A stretch of DNA of 34,025 nucleotides from Kiritimatiellia bacterium. Its GTDB lineage: Bacteria; Verrucomicrobiota; Kiritimatiellia; UBA8416; SLMC01. Location: assembly GCA_007134465.1 (NCBI GenBank), contig SLKS01000340.1, positions 1-34,025 on the forward strand, given 5' to 3'. A program made the position numbers and the translations under genes. A model generated the notes under the pieces. It was not told where the DNA came from. It did not search any database and was given only the letters and a program-made list of their open reading frames with translations. This document shows, piece after piece, positions 20,154 through 29,044 of this stretch. Within the stretch, counting starts at the first letter, position 1. Each line of letters begins with the position of its first letter.

Positions 20154-20696
20154 ATGAATGTATTCGAAGCGATCGAACAGCGTCACAGCTATCGCGGCGC
20201 TCTGAAGAACGAACCGGTACCCCGCGACGACCTGCGCGCCATTGTGGACGCCGGCCTGCGCGCGCCGTCCGGTTGCAACGCGCAAACCACGCAATTCGCC
20301 ATCGTGGACGATCCGGAGCTGATCGAACGCATCCACGCCATGCCCCAGGCCAACACGCCTGTGCTGCAGGCGCCCGCCTATATCGTCTGCATCGTGGACA
20401 AGAGCCCGCCGGATGTTTACAAGGGGTTGTCGTTCCAGGTGGAAGACTGTGCCGCCGCCGTGCAGAACATGCTGCTGGCCGTGACGGCGCTGGGCTATGC
20501 CACCGTCTGGATTGACGGCTGGCTGCGCAAGGACGCCCGCGCCGAAACGCTGGCCGCCTGGCTCGGCCTTCCGCACGGCAAGACCCCTCGCGTTCTGCTG
20601 CCGATCGGACGCCCGGCGGAAACGGCGCCGCGCCGCGAAAAGAAGCCGTTCGCGGAACGCGCCTGGTTCAACCGCTACGGATCGGAACAAGGATAA
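20154..20696 (+). CDS. Nitroreductase family protein
   Basis: MNVFEAIEQRHSYRGALKNEPVPRDDLRAIVDAGLRAPSGCNAQTTQFAIVDD...QNMLLAVTALGYATVWIDGW. Confidence 0.9.
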   Translation: MNVFEAIEQRHSYRGALKNEPVPRDDLRAIVDAGLRAPSGCNAQTTQFAIVDDPELIERIHAMPQANTPVLQAPAYIVCIVDKSPPDVYKGLSFQVEDCAAAVQNMLLAVTALGYATVWIDGWLRKDARAETLAAWLGLPHGKTPRVLLPIGRPAETAPRREKKPFAERAWFNRYGSEQG

Positions 20697-20773
20697 CCGC
20701 CGCCTGGCGTTGAACAGGCGAAGCACGGGCTTGCACGGACACGCATGAACATTCTCTGAAACAGGCTTGTTGG

Positions 20774-20919
20774 CGGGCTTGCGCCCGCAACCCAACGAAG
20801 GATACTCTCGCCAAGACACCAAGAACGCAAAGAACCGACTCTGCTTGGCGAACTTTGCGGCTTTGCGAGAGAAACAGTTGCAAAAGACACGCGCAAAACG
20901 TGTATCCTTGTCGGAAAGG
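20774..20919. repeat. Composite intergenic element, copy A
   Basis: 20774-20795 CGGGCTTGCGCCCGCAACCCAA; about 20807-20877 array of 9-bp units with inverted halves; 20891-20919 GCGCAAAACGTGTATCCTTGTCGGAAAGG. Confidence 0.8.
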
Positions 20920-20924
20920 GTTTT

Positions 20925-21818
20925 ATGCCTGTGCAAATAACTGGCTCCGCTTTTCCCGCGCCGCAACCGCTGATCGCGCGGGCCTGCCGCACGGGCGAAG
21001 GCCCGCTTTGGCATCCGGACGAACAGCGCATCTACTGGACGGACATTCCGGCCTGCCGACTCTACCGCTGCGCGGCCGACGGATCGGAACAGGAAGCGTT
21101 CGACACCGGCGAGCCGACCGGCGGCATTGCCTTGCAGGCCGACGGCGCTTTGGCTCTGTTCATGGCCCGCGGCGCCGTCCGGCGCTGGAAGCACGGCCGC
21201 TTCGAAGACACGCTCCTCGAAGAGATTCCCGCCGAACGCGATTCCCGTTTCAACGATGTCGTTGCCGATCCGCGCGGCCGCGTATTCGCCGGGACCATGT
21301 CCAGTCCGGCCCATGGCGGACGCCTTTACCGACTCGATCCGGACGGCACGCTCGCTCTGCTCGCCGAGAATATGGGCACGCCGAACGGCATGGGCTTTTC
21401 GCCAGATCTGCGCTTCTTCTATCAGAACGACTCGCGCGCGGCCTGCCTGTACCGTTATCGCTACGACGAAGCCTCCGGTTCCATCGCCGAGCGCGAAACC
21501 CTGTTCGAAGCGCGAGCGGAAGACGGCAAAGGCCGACCCGACGGCCTGACCGTGGACGCGGACGGCTGCCTCTGGACGGCCCGCTGGGACGGCGCATGCC
21601 TTGTCCGGCATGCGCCCGACGGCGAACCGCTTGCGGACATGCCGTTCCCGGTTCGGAAAGTGTCGAGCCTGACGTTCGGCGGCGCCGGATGCGACACGCT
21701 GTTCGCCACGACGGCCGGCGGCGACCGGCCGGACGAAAACGGCGCCCTGGCCGGCGCTTTGTTCGTTTGCCGCGCCATGCCCGTGCGCGGCCGGCCCGAA
21801 TACCGCTCCCGGCTCTGA
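20925..21818 (+). CDS. SMP-30/gluconolactonase/LRE family protein
   Basis: GEGPLWHPDEQRIYWTDIPACRLYRC, DSRFNDVVADPRGRVFAGTMSS, NGMGFSPDLRFFYQNDS, RPDGLTVDADGCLWTARWDGACLVRHAPDG. Confidence 0.92.
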   Translation: MPVQITGSAFPAPQPLIARACRTGEGPLWHPDEQRIYWTDIPACRLYRCAADGSEQEAFDTGEPTGGIALQADGALALFMARGAVRRWKHGRFEDTLLEEIPAERDSRFNDVVADPRGRVFAGTMSSPAHGGRLYRLDPDGTLALLAENMGTPNGMGFSPDLRFFYQNDSRAACLYRYRYDEASGSIAERETLFEARAEDGKGRPDGLTVDADGCLWTARWDGACLVRHAPDGEPLADMPFPVRKVSSLTFGGAGCDTLFATTAGGDRPDENGALAGALFVCRAMPVRGRPEYRSRL

Positions 21819-21935
21819 CGCAAGGGAGAAGATATCCCATCGTCTGTAATCCTTGATCAGAAGAATGGTTGCTGATGCAAGATTGATTGATGGCCGTTTT
21901 TTGTGTCCTCGCAGCAACAACTCTCCTATTAAAAA

Positions 21936-22107
21936 CTGCCGCATTCGACCCGGAGGGCGATGCGGCAGGCGCCCCTGTGGCTCCGCCTTCGCCCAAGCGC
22001 TACGGCGGACAATGGGATTCGGGGTCAGAGCGCCAGGAGGCTTCGCCGCGACACACCCGGCCTGCCCCGACTTGTCCGCCGTAGTCCGTCCGCCGGACGA
22101 AGGCGGA
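21936..22107. repeat. Cluster of four consecutive inverted repeats including two TCCGCC...GGCGGA palindromes in opposite orientation
   Basis: CTGCCGCAT (21936-21944)/ATGCGGCAG (21960-21968); TCCGCCTTCGCCCAAGCGCTACGGCGGA (21982-22009); TCGGGG (22019-22024)/CCCCGA (22065-22070); TCCGCCGTAGTCCGTCCGCCGGACGAAGGCGGA (22075-22107). Confidence 0.85.
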
Positions 22108-22184
22108 AAACGCCACAACCCATGGCCGGAATTTCTGCCATTTGGAACCGGCAACTGTATGCACACAATAACGTGCGCCACGCG

Positions 22185-23117
22185 CTACACGTGCCCGTAG
22201 CCGGGCGTCATGCGGAATCCGGCCAAGGGCGCGGCCATGCCCTCCTCGAATTCCTGCACCCAGCCCTCGCAGCCGAGCTCCTCCACGGCGGCCACGACCG
22301 TTTCGTATTCCGCGCGCTCCACGAGCCGGTTCCAGGGCGCGCCCCGTTCGAGCGCCTGCCAGGCGGGCCGGTATTGCGCCATGACCGCCACCGGCACATC
22401 CGAGCCGACCTGCGCGGCCAGCCAGCGCAGATTGGCCACGGCTTCGTCGGCATGACCGGGCAGCACGAGCAGGCGGCAAATCGTTCCTGAACGGGCGATG
22501 CCGTCGTCGTTCAGCTTCAACGGGCCGGTTTGCCGCCGCATTTCGAGCAGCGCATCGCGCGCGACTTCGACGTAATCCGGCGCATTCGAGCCTTCGCGGG
22601 CGGTTTCGGCGCGGGCATAGCGCAGATCGGTCAGATACACGTCGGCCAGCCCCTCGTATTCCCGAAGCGTTTCCGTTCGTTCGTACCCGCTCGTGTTGCA
22701 TACGACCGGCAGCCGTTCGGCGTCCGTATTGGCCTCGGCCAGCGCGATGCGAATCCACGGCAGCCAGGGTGTCGGCGAAACAAGGTTAAGATTGTGCGCG
22801 CCATCCTGCCGCAAACGGCGGAACCGCTTCGCCAATTCTTGCGCGCCGAAGGTTTCGCCGCGGTTTTCCTGGCTCCAGGCCCAGTTCTGGCAATAGAGGC
22901 AGGACAGCGGACAATGGCTGAAGAAAAGCGTGCCCGAACCGCGCGTTCCGGAAATGGGCGGCTCCTCGCCCCGATGCAAGCCGTAGCGGAACATGCGGAC
23001 TTCGGCGCCGGCTCCGCATGCGCCGGCGCGGTTGGCCATTCGATCCGCTCCGCACTGGCGCGGACAGAGCCGACAGGCGGACGGAGCGGGCAGCTCCGCA
23101 TCTGTCCGTTCGCTCAT
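22185..23117 (-). CDS. Radical SAM protein, PflA/AmmeMemoRadiSam-like activase family
   Basis: CRLCPRQCGADRMANRAGACGAG; TLFFSHCPLSCLYCQNWAWSQENRG (CxxxCxxC); NLNLVSPTPWLP; VCNTSGYERTETL. Confidence 0.9.
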   Translation of the reverse strand: MSERTDAELPAPSACRLCPRQCGADRMANRAGACGAGAEVRMFRYGLHRGEEPPISGTRGSGTLFFSHCPLSCLYCQNWAWSQENRGETFGAQELAKRFRRLRQDGAHNLNLVSPTPWLPWIRIALAEANTDAERLPVVCNTSGYERTETLREYEGLADVYLTDLRYARAETAREGSNAPDYVEVARDALLEMRRQTGPLKLNDDGIARSGTICRLLVLPGHADEAVANLRWLAAQVGSDVPVAVMAQYRPAWQALERGAPWNRLVERAEYETVVAAVEELGCEGWVQEFEEGMAAPLAGFRMTPGYGHV

Positions 23118-23188
23118 GGCATTCGTTCTCCGTTTCGCGTTGGAAGGCCTTCAACAAACAGACCATTCCCGAACTTTCCAAATACGTT

Positions 23189-23208
23189 CGTGTCTTTGCC
23201 GGAAAGGC
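23189..23208. repeat. Partial copy (C) of the composite element tail module
   Basis: 19-nt identity (23190-23208 GTGTCTTTGCCGGAAAGGC) with 29018-29036. Confidence 0.8.
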
Positions 23209-23233
23209 CTATTGTCACGGAGCTGTCGCGGTT

Positions 23234-25048
23234 TCACGATTTGGCGGCCAGTTCCATATCAATGACATCCTGGCCGTCTTCCCAGGTTTTCAGGTGGTAG
23301 AGGTCGTATGTGATTTGGGTTTGGCGCTCGGCGGTGTCGGGACCGGCCAGGGTTTGCCGTTCGCGTTTGAGCTTGTTGCGCCATAGGCGCAGAATCATAT
23401 CCTTGACGGCATCGGCATGCGACGACTCAGGCCCCATGATTTTGGGCGGACTGGCCAGCAAGCCGGAGAAGAAGCGCTGGAATTCGCTGTCGGGTCCGGC
23501 CTGTTCGAACAGAGCGTCCTGTATCTCGCGCCCGTCCCGCGCGGCGGACACAACGGTCTCCAGCACAGTCTTGCATGCGGGATCCGCGAGCGCGTCCCAC
23601 GGAAGCCGTTGCGCGATCAGCTCCACAATTTCCGGATTGGCCGCGGCATGAACGGCATGCGCGCAGAGTTCCACTTCTTCGCGTGGGCGAACGGCTTCCT
23701 CGCGGGCCGGCGCGGCGGGGTCGGGCTCCGAATCGCCGCGCCTGCGGCGGGCCAGCAAGCGGTTCAGGTCGCCGAAAAGCCGGCTTTCCGGTATGAGCAG
23801 CAGCTCGCCGAGTTCCTTGAGCAACTCGCTGCGCTGAATATCGCCGGGACAGTGCGCGACGGTTTCCAGCATTTCGTTGGCGGCCCGTTTCGTCCAGGTC
23901 GCGCTTCCGAAATCCTTGGCGTCGGCAAGAATTTTGTGCTGGAATCTCAGCGCAGACGGCGCATGCGTCAACCGTTCCCGAAAAGCGTCCAGCCCGTGTT
24001 CGCGAATGAACGAATCCGTATCCTCGCCGGCCGGCAAAGCGGCGATGCGTACGGCCAAACCGGCCTGAAAAAAGATGCGGGCGGCGCGCACGGCCGCTTC
24101 CTGGCCGGCCTTGTCGGGATCGAATGCGATCAGCACGCCGTTGGCATAGCGTTGCAGGATGCGGGCGTGGTCTTCGGTGAACGCGGTGCCTTGCGAAGCC
24201 ACGGCGGCGGTCAGCCCTTCCTGATGGCAGCGAATGACGTCTATCTGGCCTTCGCACAGCAGCGCTTCGCCGGCATCGAGAATGGCGCGCCGCGCGCGGT
24301 GCAAAGCGAACAGGATGCGGCTTTTTCGGAACAGCGGCGTTTCCGGGCTGTTGACGTATTTGGCCGCCTTCTCGTCGGAACCCAGCGTGCGGCCGCTGAA
24401 GCCGATTACGCGGTTTTGCTCGTCGCAGATCGGGAACATGACGCGGTCGCGGAAACGGTCGTAACCGCCGGCGGAATTTTCTCTTTTAAGAACAAGCCCG
24501 GCCGTTTCCAGTTGCTCGTCGCTGTAGCCTTTCTTGCGCGCGCCGTTCAGGACGGAATCCCAGCCGGGCGACGCATAGCCGATCTGGAACGTCTCGATGG
24601 TCTCCGCGTTCAGGCGCCGTTGCGCGAGATAGTCGCGCGCGCGCGCGGCGCTCGGGCTCTCGAGCAGGGTGCGGTGATAAAAGGAGGCGGCGTCGGCCAG
24701 CAGCCGGTAGAGCGCGTTCTTGTCGAGCCCGCCCTCTTCGGCGCGTTCGTCGAGGTCGAGAACCACGCCGGCCTTTTCGGCCAGCATGGCGACCGTGTCG
24801 GGGAACGGCATGCCTTCGTGCCGCATCACGAAGGAAAAGATGTCGCCGCCGGCGCCGCATCCGAAGCAGTGGAAAATCTGCCGGTGCGGATTGACATGGA
24901 AAGAAGGCGTTTTTTCCCTGTGGAACGGGCAGAGCGCCCGGAAGGTGGAGCCGGCCCTCTTCAAGGCGATGTAGCTGCCGATCAGTTCGACGATGTCCAG
25001 GCGCGCGCGAATGCTTTCGAGCGTGTTTTTGGAAATGGTTTTACTCAC
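23234..25048 (-). CDS. dnaG: DNA primase
   Basis: N-terminal Zn finger CPFHREKTPSFHVNPHRQIFHCFGCGAGGDIFSFVM; VIGFSGRTLG; TOPRIM EALLCEGQIDVIRCHQEGL...AFDPDKAGQEA. Confidence 0.97.
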   Translation of the reverse strand: MSKTISKNTLESIRARLDIVELIGSYIALKRAGSTFRALCPFHREKTPSFHVNPHRQIFHCFGCGAGGDIFSFVMRHEGMPFPDTVAMLAEKAGVVLDLDERAEEGGLDKNALYRLLADAASFYHRTLLESPSAARARDYLAQRRLNAETIETFQIGYASPGWDSVLNGARKKGYSDEQLETAGLVLKRENSAGGYDRFRDRVMFPICDEQNRVIGFSGRTLGSDEKAAKYVNSPETPLFRKSRILFALHRARRAILDAGEALLCEGQIDVIRCHQEGLTAAVASQGTAFTEDHARILQRYANGVLIAFDPDKAGQEAAVRAARIFFQAGLAVRIAALPAGEDTDSFIREHGLDAFRERLTHAPSALRFQHKILADAKDFGSATWTKRAANEMLETVAHCPGDIQRSELLKELGELLLIPESRLFGDLNRLLARRRRGDSEPDPAAPAREEAVRPREEVELCAHAVHAAANPEIVELIAQRLPWDALADPACKTVLETVVSAARDGREIQDALFEQAGPDSEFQRFFSGLLASPPKIMGPESSHADAVKDMILRLWRNKLKRERQTLAGPDTAERQTQITYDLYHLKTWEDGQDVIDMELAAKS

Positions 25049-25541
25049 GGCCGTTCTCCGTTGCGGCCTGACGCACGGTTTCCTCTAACGCGGGCGCGTA
25101 TCGGATTGCTAGCCGCCCGAAAAACGACCGTTCGCCGAACACGCGCCGCAACGTTTCGTTCGCGGTCATGTTCACGACGAGAAACACGAGCGCCAAAACG
25201 ACCGCCGCCCGAACGAAACCGGCCACGGCGCCGCCGTATTTGTCAACCTCTTCCTCGAACACGACGCGCATGGTCTTGCGCAGCAGCGCGCGTGTGGCGG
25301 CCATGGCCAGAGCCGAGAGGATCAGGACGCCCAGGAAAGCAACAACCCAGGCGACACCCGGGCTCAAACGGCTGTGTTCGAGCAGCCATTGTCCCAGCGG
25401 CCGACTCGCGAACAGGCCGACCGCCACGGCGACGATCAGGCTGAGAACATGGGCCAATTCGCCGGAAAGCCTGCGTCGCCAGCCGACAGCCGTGCCGAGC
25501 GCCAACAGAACGACGGCGATCGTATCAACGAGCGTCCACAT
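25041..25541 (-). CDS. cvpA: CvpA family membrane protein
   Basis: MWTLVDTIAVVLLALGTAVGWRRRLSGELAHVLSLIVAVAVG, four hydrophobic segments; overlaps the dnaG start by 8 nt. Confidence 0.75.
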   Translation of the reverse strand: MWTLVDTIAVVLLALGTAVGWRRRLSGELAHVLSLIVAVAVGLFASRPLGQWLLEHSRLSPGVAWVVAFLGVLILSALAMAATRALLRKTMRVVFEEEVDKYGGAVAGFVRAAVVLALVFLVVNMTANETLRRVFGERSFFGRLAIRYAPALEETVRQAATENGRE

Positions 25542-27243
25542 GTTTTTCCATCCATATCCGCACACGTTCCGCCGCGGCGCCGTCGGGCTCCAGTTGCAGG
25601 AAACGCTGGAAATGCCTGCGCGCCGCGCCAGGCCGCGCCTGTTGGCTATGGATCAATCCGAGCAGATAATGGGCTTGCGCATGGTTGGGCTCGCGCAGCA
25701 GCGCCTGATTCAAATGCCCGATCGCTTCGTCGAACCGCTTGGCATCGAAACAAACCACCGCCAGCATGTACTGCGTCCGCACGTCGGCCGGTTTGATCCG
25801 CACGGCGCGCATAAAGGCCCGGCGCGCATTCTCGGCATCGCCCCGGGAACGATAGGCCAAGCCCAGATTGTACCATGCACTGAACAATGCGGGATCCTTT
25901 TTCACCGCCTGCCTGTAGGCGGCAATGGCGCCCGCCCAGTCCTGACGGTCCTGCCGCTCCTTGCCTTGCGCCCAGAACCGCATGGCCTGCCGCGTATCGG
26001 AGCTGCCGACAGGAGCGGGCGCAGGCGGGCGCACAGGCTCGGTCCGTACCGGCGCAGGCCGAGTCGGCGGTTCGTCCGGCTTGGGCGCCGGTTCCGGCGG
26101 CGACGCGGGCTTGGGCGCAGGCTTGGGCTCCGGCCGAATTGTCGTCTGGCGCGGATCGTCGGGGAAACGTTTGCGAAACAGCGCGTAAGCCTCGCGAGCT
26201 TCCGTCCGGAATTTCAAATGCCGATCGTACAAAGCGATCAGCGCCCACAGCGTATCGGCGTGATCGGGATGACGAGTCACGGCCTGGTTCAAAATAATCA
26301 AGGCTTCGTCGAAAGATTCGTTGGCTATGGCGGCGTTCGCCTGACGCAACAACGCGACGGCCGGATGTTCGCGTGGCGGTGGCGGCTGAGCCGAACGTTC
26401 GGGCGCGGGCTTGGGCGGCGGGCTCGGCGCTTCGACCGAAGAGGGTGGCGGACTCGGCGATTCATCCGCCGACGTCGGATCGGGCGCGCGCTCGGGTTCG
26501 GATTCCGGCGCAGGCTCGGCTTCCGGTTGACGCTGTTCGGATGCGCTTTGCAAAAAATCCTGAGCCGCATTCAGGCGCCGCAGCAACTCCGGACTGTCAA
26601 TGCCGGGTTCCGCATCGCCGGCGGCTGCCAGAAAACGACGAAAGGCTGCTTCGGCCTCGGATCGGGTATCGGGGTTGCCCCGATACAGCAAGCCCAGGTT
26701 GTACAAGGCAGGCGGATAGTCGGGATCCCAATCGAGCGCGCGCTGGAGAAGGACCAGCGCCTCGCGGAATTCGCCTGCCTCGAACTCGACAAGGGCGCGG
26801 GCAGTGAGGAGCCGGGGCGAGACAGGCGAACGTCGCAAGGCGGCATCGAACGCTTCGCGCGCCTGCTGCCACTGCTTCCGATTCAGGTGAAGATGCCCCA
26901 GAAATTCGAGCGGACGCGGATCGTCGTCGGCAATCTCGGCCGCCTGCGTCAGGTAGGCGATGGCGCGATCGTCGCGGTTCATGCGGGCATAGGCTACGCC
27001 CAGATTGGCAAGCGTCGTGGCATGGCCGGGCGCTTCGGCTTCGGCTTGTTCCAGCAACGCGATCGCCTCCGAGTACCGGCCGTCGCGCAAGCGGTTCAAG
27101 CCGGCCCGGGATTCCGGCGCCGCCGTTTCCGGCCGTCCGCAGCCAACAGCGAAAAACAGCGCCCCGCACGCTGCCGTACGCGCTATCGCCGGCCATCCGC
27201 ATTCGCCTGTTCCGCGCCCCATGCCCCATTCCTTCTTTTGCAC
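25525..27243 (-). CDS. TPR-repeat lipoprotein with two Pro-rich linkers
   Basis: Signal/lipobox-like ACGALFFAVGCGRPE; repeated TPR motifs (ALYNLGLLYRG, SAWYNLGLAYRSRGDAENARRAFMRAVRIKP, AHYLLGLIHSQQARPGAARRHFQRFLQLEP). Confidence 0.85.
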   Translation of the reverse strand: MQKKEWGMGRGTGECGWPAIARTAACGALFFAVGCGRPETAAPESRAGLNRLRDGRYSEAIALLEQAEAEAPGHATTLANLGVAYARMNRDDRAIAYLTQAAEIADDDPRPLEFLGHLHLNRKQWQQAREAFDAALRRSPVSPRLLTARALVEFEAGEFREALVLLQRALDWDPDYPPALYNLGLLYRGNPDTRSEAEAAFRRFLAAAGDAEPGIDSPELLRRLNAAQDFLQSASEQRQPEAEPAPESEPERAPDPTSADESPSPPPSSVEAPSPPPKPAPERSAQPPPPREHPAVALLRQANAAIANESFDEALIILNQAVTRHPDHADTLWALIALYDRHLKFRTEAREAYALFRKRFPDDPRQTTIRPEPKPAPKPASPPEPAPKPDEPPTRPAPVRTEPVRPPAPAPVGSSDTRQAMRFWAQGKERQDRQDWAGAIAAYRQAVKKDPALFSAWYNLGLAYRSRGDAENARRAFMRAVRIKPADVRTQYMLAVVCFDAKRFDEAIGHLNQALLREPNHAQAHYLLGLIHSQQARPGAARRHFQRFLQLEPDGAAAERVRIWMEKHVDAR

Positions 27244-27368
27244 AGGGCCTTTCCTACCATACTGTCGCGGATGACCGCAATACTTTTCCTTGGCTTGCGG
27301 AAATAGCGCTTGCCAAGGACAGACCGAGCGTGTAGGGTGCGCATCGTTTTCAGGAAGGAAAGACCATT

Positions 27369-27578
27369 ATGAAGAAAGACATTCATCCCCAGTACAGCGA
27401 AGCGTCCATTACTTGCGCGTGCGGAAACGTGCTGGAAACCCGTTCCACCGTCAAGGAAATGAGCATCAACACTTGTTCCAAGTGCCACCCGTTCTTTACC
27501 GGACAAGCGACGTTCATTGACTCGGCCGGCCGTATCGAGCAGTTCAAGAAACGCTACAGCGCTGTGAAAAAGGCGTAG
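27369..27578 (+). CDS. rpmE: 50S ribosomal protein L31 (zinc-binding type)
   Basis: MKKDIHPQYSEASITCACGNVLETRSTVKEMSINTCSKCHPFFTGQATFIDSAGRIEQFKKRY; CxC and CxxC; preceded by aggaagg. Confidence 0.97.
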   Translation: MKKDIHPQYSEASITCACGNVLETRSTVKEMSINTCSKCHPFFTGQATFIDSAGRIEQFKKRYSAVKKA

Positions 27579-27855
27579 CGCGGGCTACGCTGCAAGAGCA
27601 AAAGCGTGAAAGAACCGGCGCACGGCTTGCAAGAACAGCGGTCCCGATGCGCTGTGCGGGCGGGAAGGAATACGAGTTGGGGCTTGATTTCCCCACCCTT
27701 CTCGCATGCCTGCCGTCGGCCTTCGCGCGCAGATGGCTTGCCGTGATCGGCCGCAGATTCATGCCGAAACGCGGCCGGAGACCATACACGCCGGAATATC
27801 TGTCGTTTTGAGAAGGCTCCATGCGCTGTCCGCGACCAACCCGACCTGCCATTCC

Positions 27856-28938
27856 ATGATTGACCGCCGTCAAATCGAAAAGAGGCTGAACCGCCTGCAG
27901 GAACTCGAAAGCGAGCTGGCGCAACCGGACTTGGCCAAGCGCCCCGCCAAGCTTCGCCAGTTGGTGCAGGAGCATGCCGCGCTCAAGAAACTGGGCGAAA
28001 AATCCGACCGCTATTTCCGGCTGGCGACACAGATTGAAGAGAACGAAGCGATGGTCGCGGCGGACGAGACGGACGCCGAACTCAAGGCGCTGGCGGAACA
28101 GGATATCGAAGAATGCCGGCCCGCGCTCGAAACCGCGCGCGCCGATTTGCTTGTCGCCCTCTTGCCGCCCGATCCGACCGCCGCCCGCAATGCGATCATG
28201 GAAATCCGCGCGGGCACCGGCGGCGACGAAGCCGGCCTGTTCGCCGCCAACCTGTTGCGCATGTATCAGCGCTATGCCGAATCGCACGGCTGGAAAATCG
28301 GCATGATCGACGCCCATGCCGGTTCGATGGGCGGCTGCAAGGAAGCGGTATTCATGGTGGAAGGCGACAACGCCTACGGCACGCTGCGCTTTGAAAGCGG
28401 TGGCCATCGCGTGCAGCGCGTGCCGGTCACCGAGTCGCAGGGCCGCATCCACACGTCGGCCGCGACCGTGGCCGTGTTTCCGGAGGCGGAACCCGAAGAC
28501 GAGATCGAATTGCCGGCCGACGAACTGCGCGTGGACATTTTCTGCTCGTCCGGACCCGGCGGACAAGGCGTCAACACCACCTATTCGGCCGTGCGCGTAA
28601 CGCATCTGCCAACGGGCATCGTTGCGCAAAGCCAGGACGAACGCTCTCAGCACCGCAACCGCGAAAAGGCGCTCACCGTACTCAAGTCGAGAATCCTCGA
28701 CGCCCGCCGCCGGGAAGAGGAAGAGCGACAAGGCCGCAACCGGCGCTCGCTCATGGGCTCCGGCGACCGCAGCGAGCGGATTCGCACCTACAATTTCCCC
28801 CAGAACCGCGTCACGGACCACCGCATCAATCTCACGCTGTACAATCTGGATGCCGTCATGGAGGGGGATTTGGAAGAGTTGCTGGCCGCGCTGCGCCAGC
28901 ACGATCAGAACAGCCGGCTCGAAGAGCAAACGGCTTAA
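27856..28938 (+). CDS. prfA: Peptide chain release factor 1
   Basis: [48 protein letters not shown] (PxT motif); [25 protein letters not shown] (GGQ). Confidence 0.96.
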   Translation: MIDRRQIEKRLNRLQELESELAQPDLAKRPAKLRQLVQEHAALKKLGEKSDRYFRLATQIEENEAMVAADETDAELKALAEQDIEECRPALETARADLLVALLPPDPTAARNAIMEIRAGTGGDEAGLFAANLLRMYQRYAESHGWKIGMIDAHAGSMGGCKEAVFMVEGDNAYGTLRFESGGHRVQRVPVTESQGRIHTSAATVAVFPEAEPEDEIELPADELRVDIFCSSGPGGQGVNTTYSAVRVTHLPTGIVAQSQDERSQHRNREKALTVLKSRILDARRREEEERQGRNRRSLMGSGDRSERIRTYNFPQNRVTDHRINLTLYNLDAVMEGDLEELLAALRQHDQNSRLEEQTA

Positions 28939-28940
28939 CT

Positions 28941-29036
28941 CGGGCTGCGCCCGCAACCCAATTTGTTTTTCCACCACGGAATACGCGGAACACACGGAAA
29001 AATGCGCGCAAAAACGTGTGTCTTTGCCGGAAAGGC
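28941..29036. repeat. Composite intergenic element, copy B, between prfA and prmC
   Basis: 28941-28961 CGGGCTGCGCCCGCAACCCAA; three 9-bp units 28973-28999 (accacggaa tacgcggaa cacacggaa); 29006-29035 GCGCAAAAACGTGTGTCTTTGCCGGAAAGG. Confidence 0.85.
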
Positions 29037-29044
29037 ACGGCATT

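Noticed and set aside
20046-22181. 711-aa minus-strand ORF spanning rsmE upstream region to radical SAM gene
   Set aside because: Crosses two well-supported plus-strand genes and repeat-rich intergenic DNA; no coherent domains.
25168-27306. 712-aa plus-strand ORF opposite cvpA/TPR genes
   Set aside because: Antisense shadow; RRGLGRRLGLRPN-type low complexity mirrors the Pro-rich linkers on the other strand.
27573-27590. GCGTAGCgcggGCTACGC hairpin at the rpmE stop as a terminator
   Set aside because: Stem overlaps the stop codon and there is no following T-tract; too weak to call.
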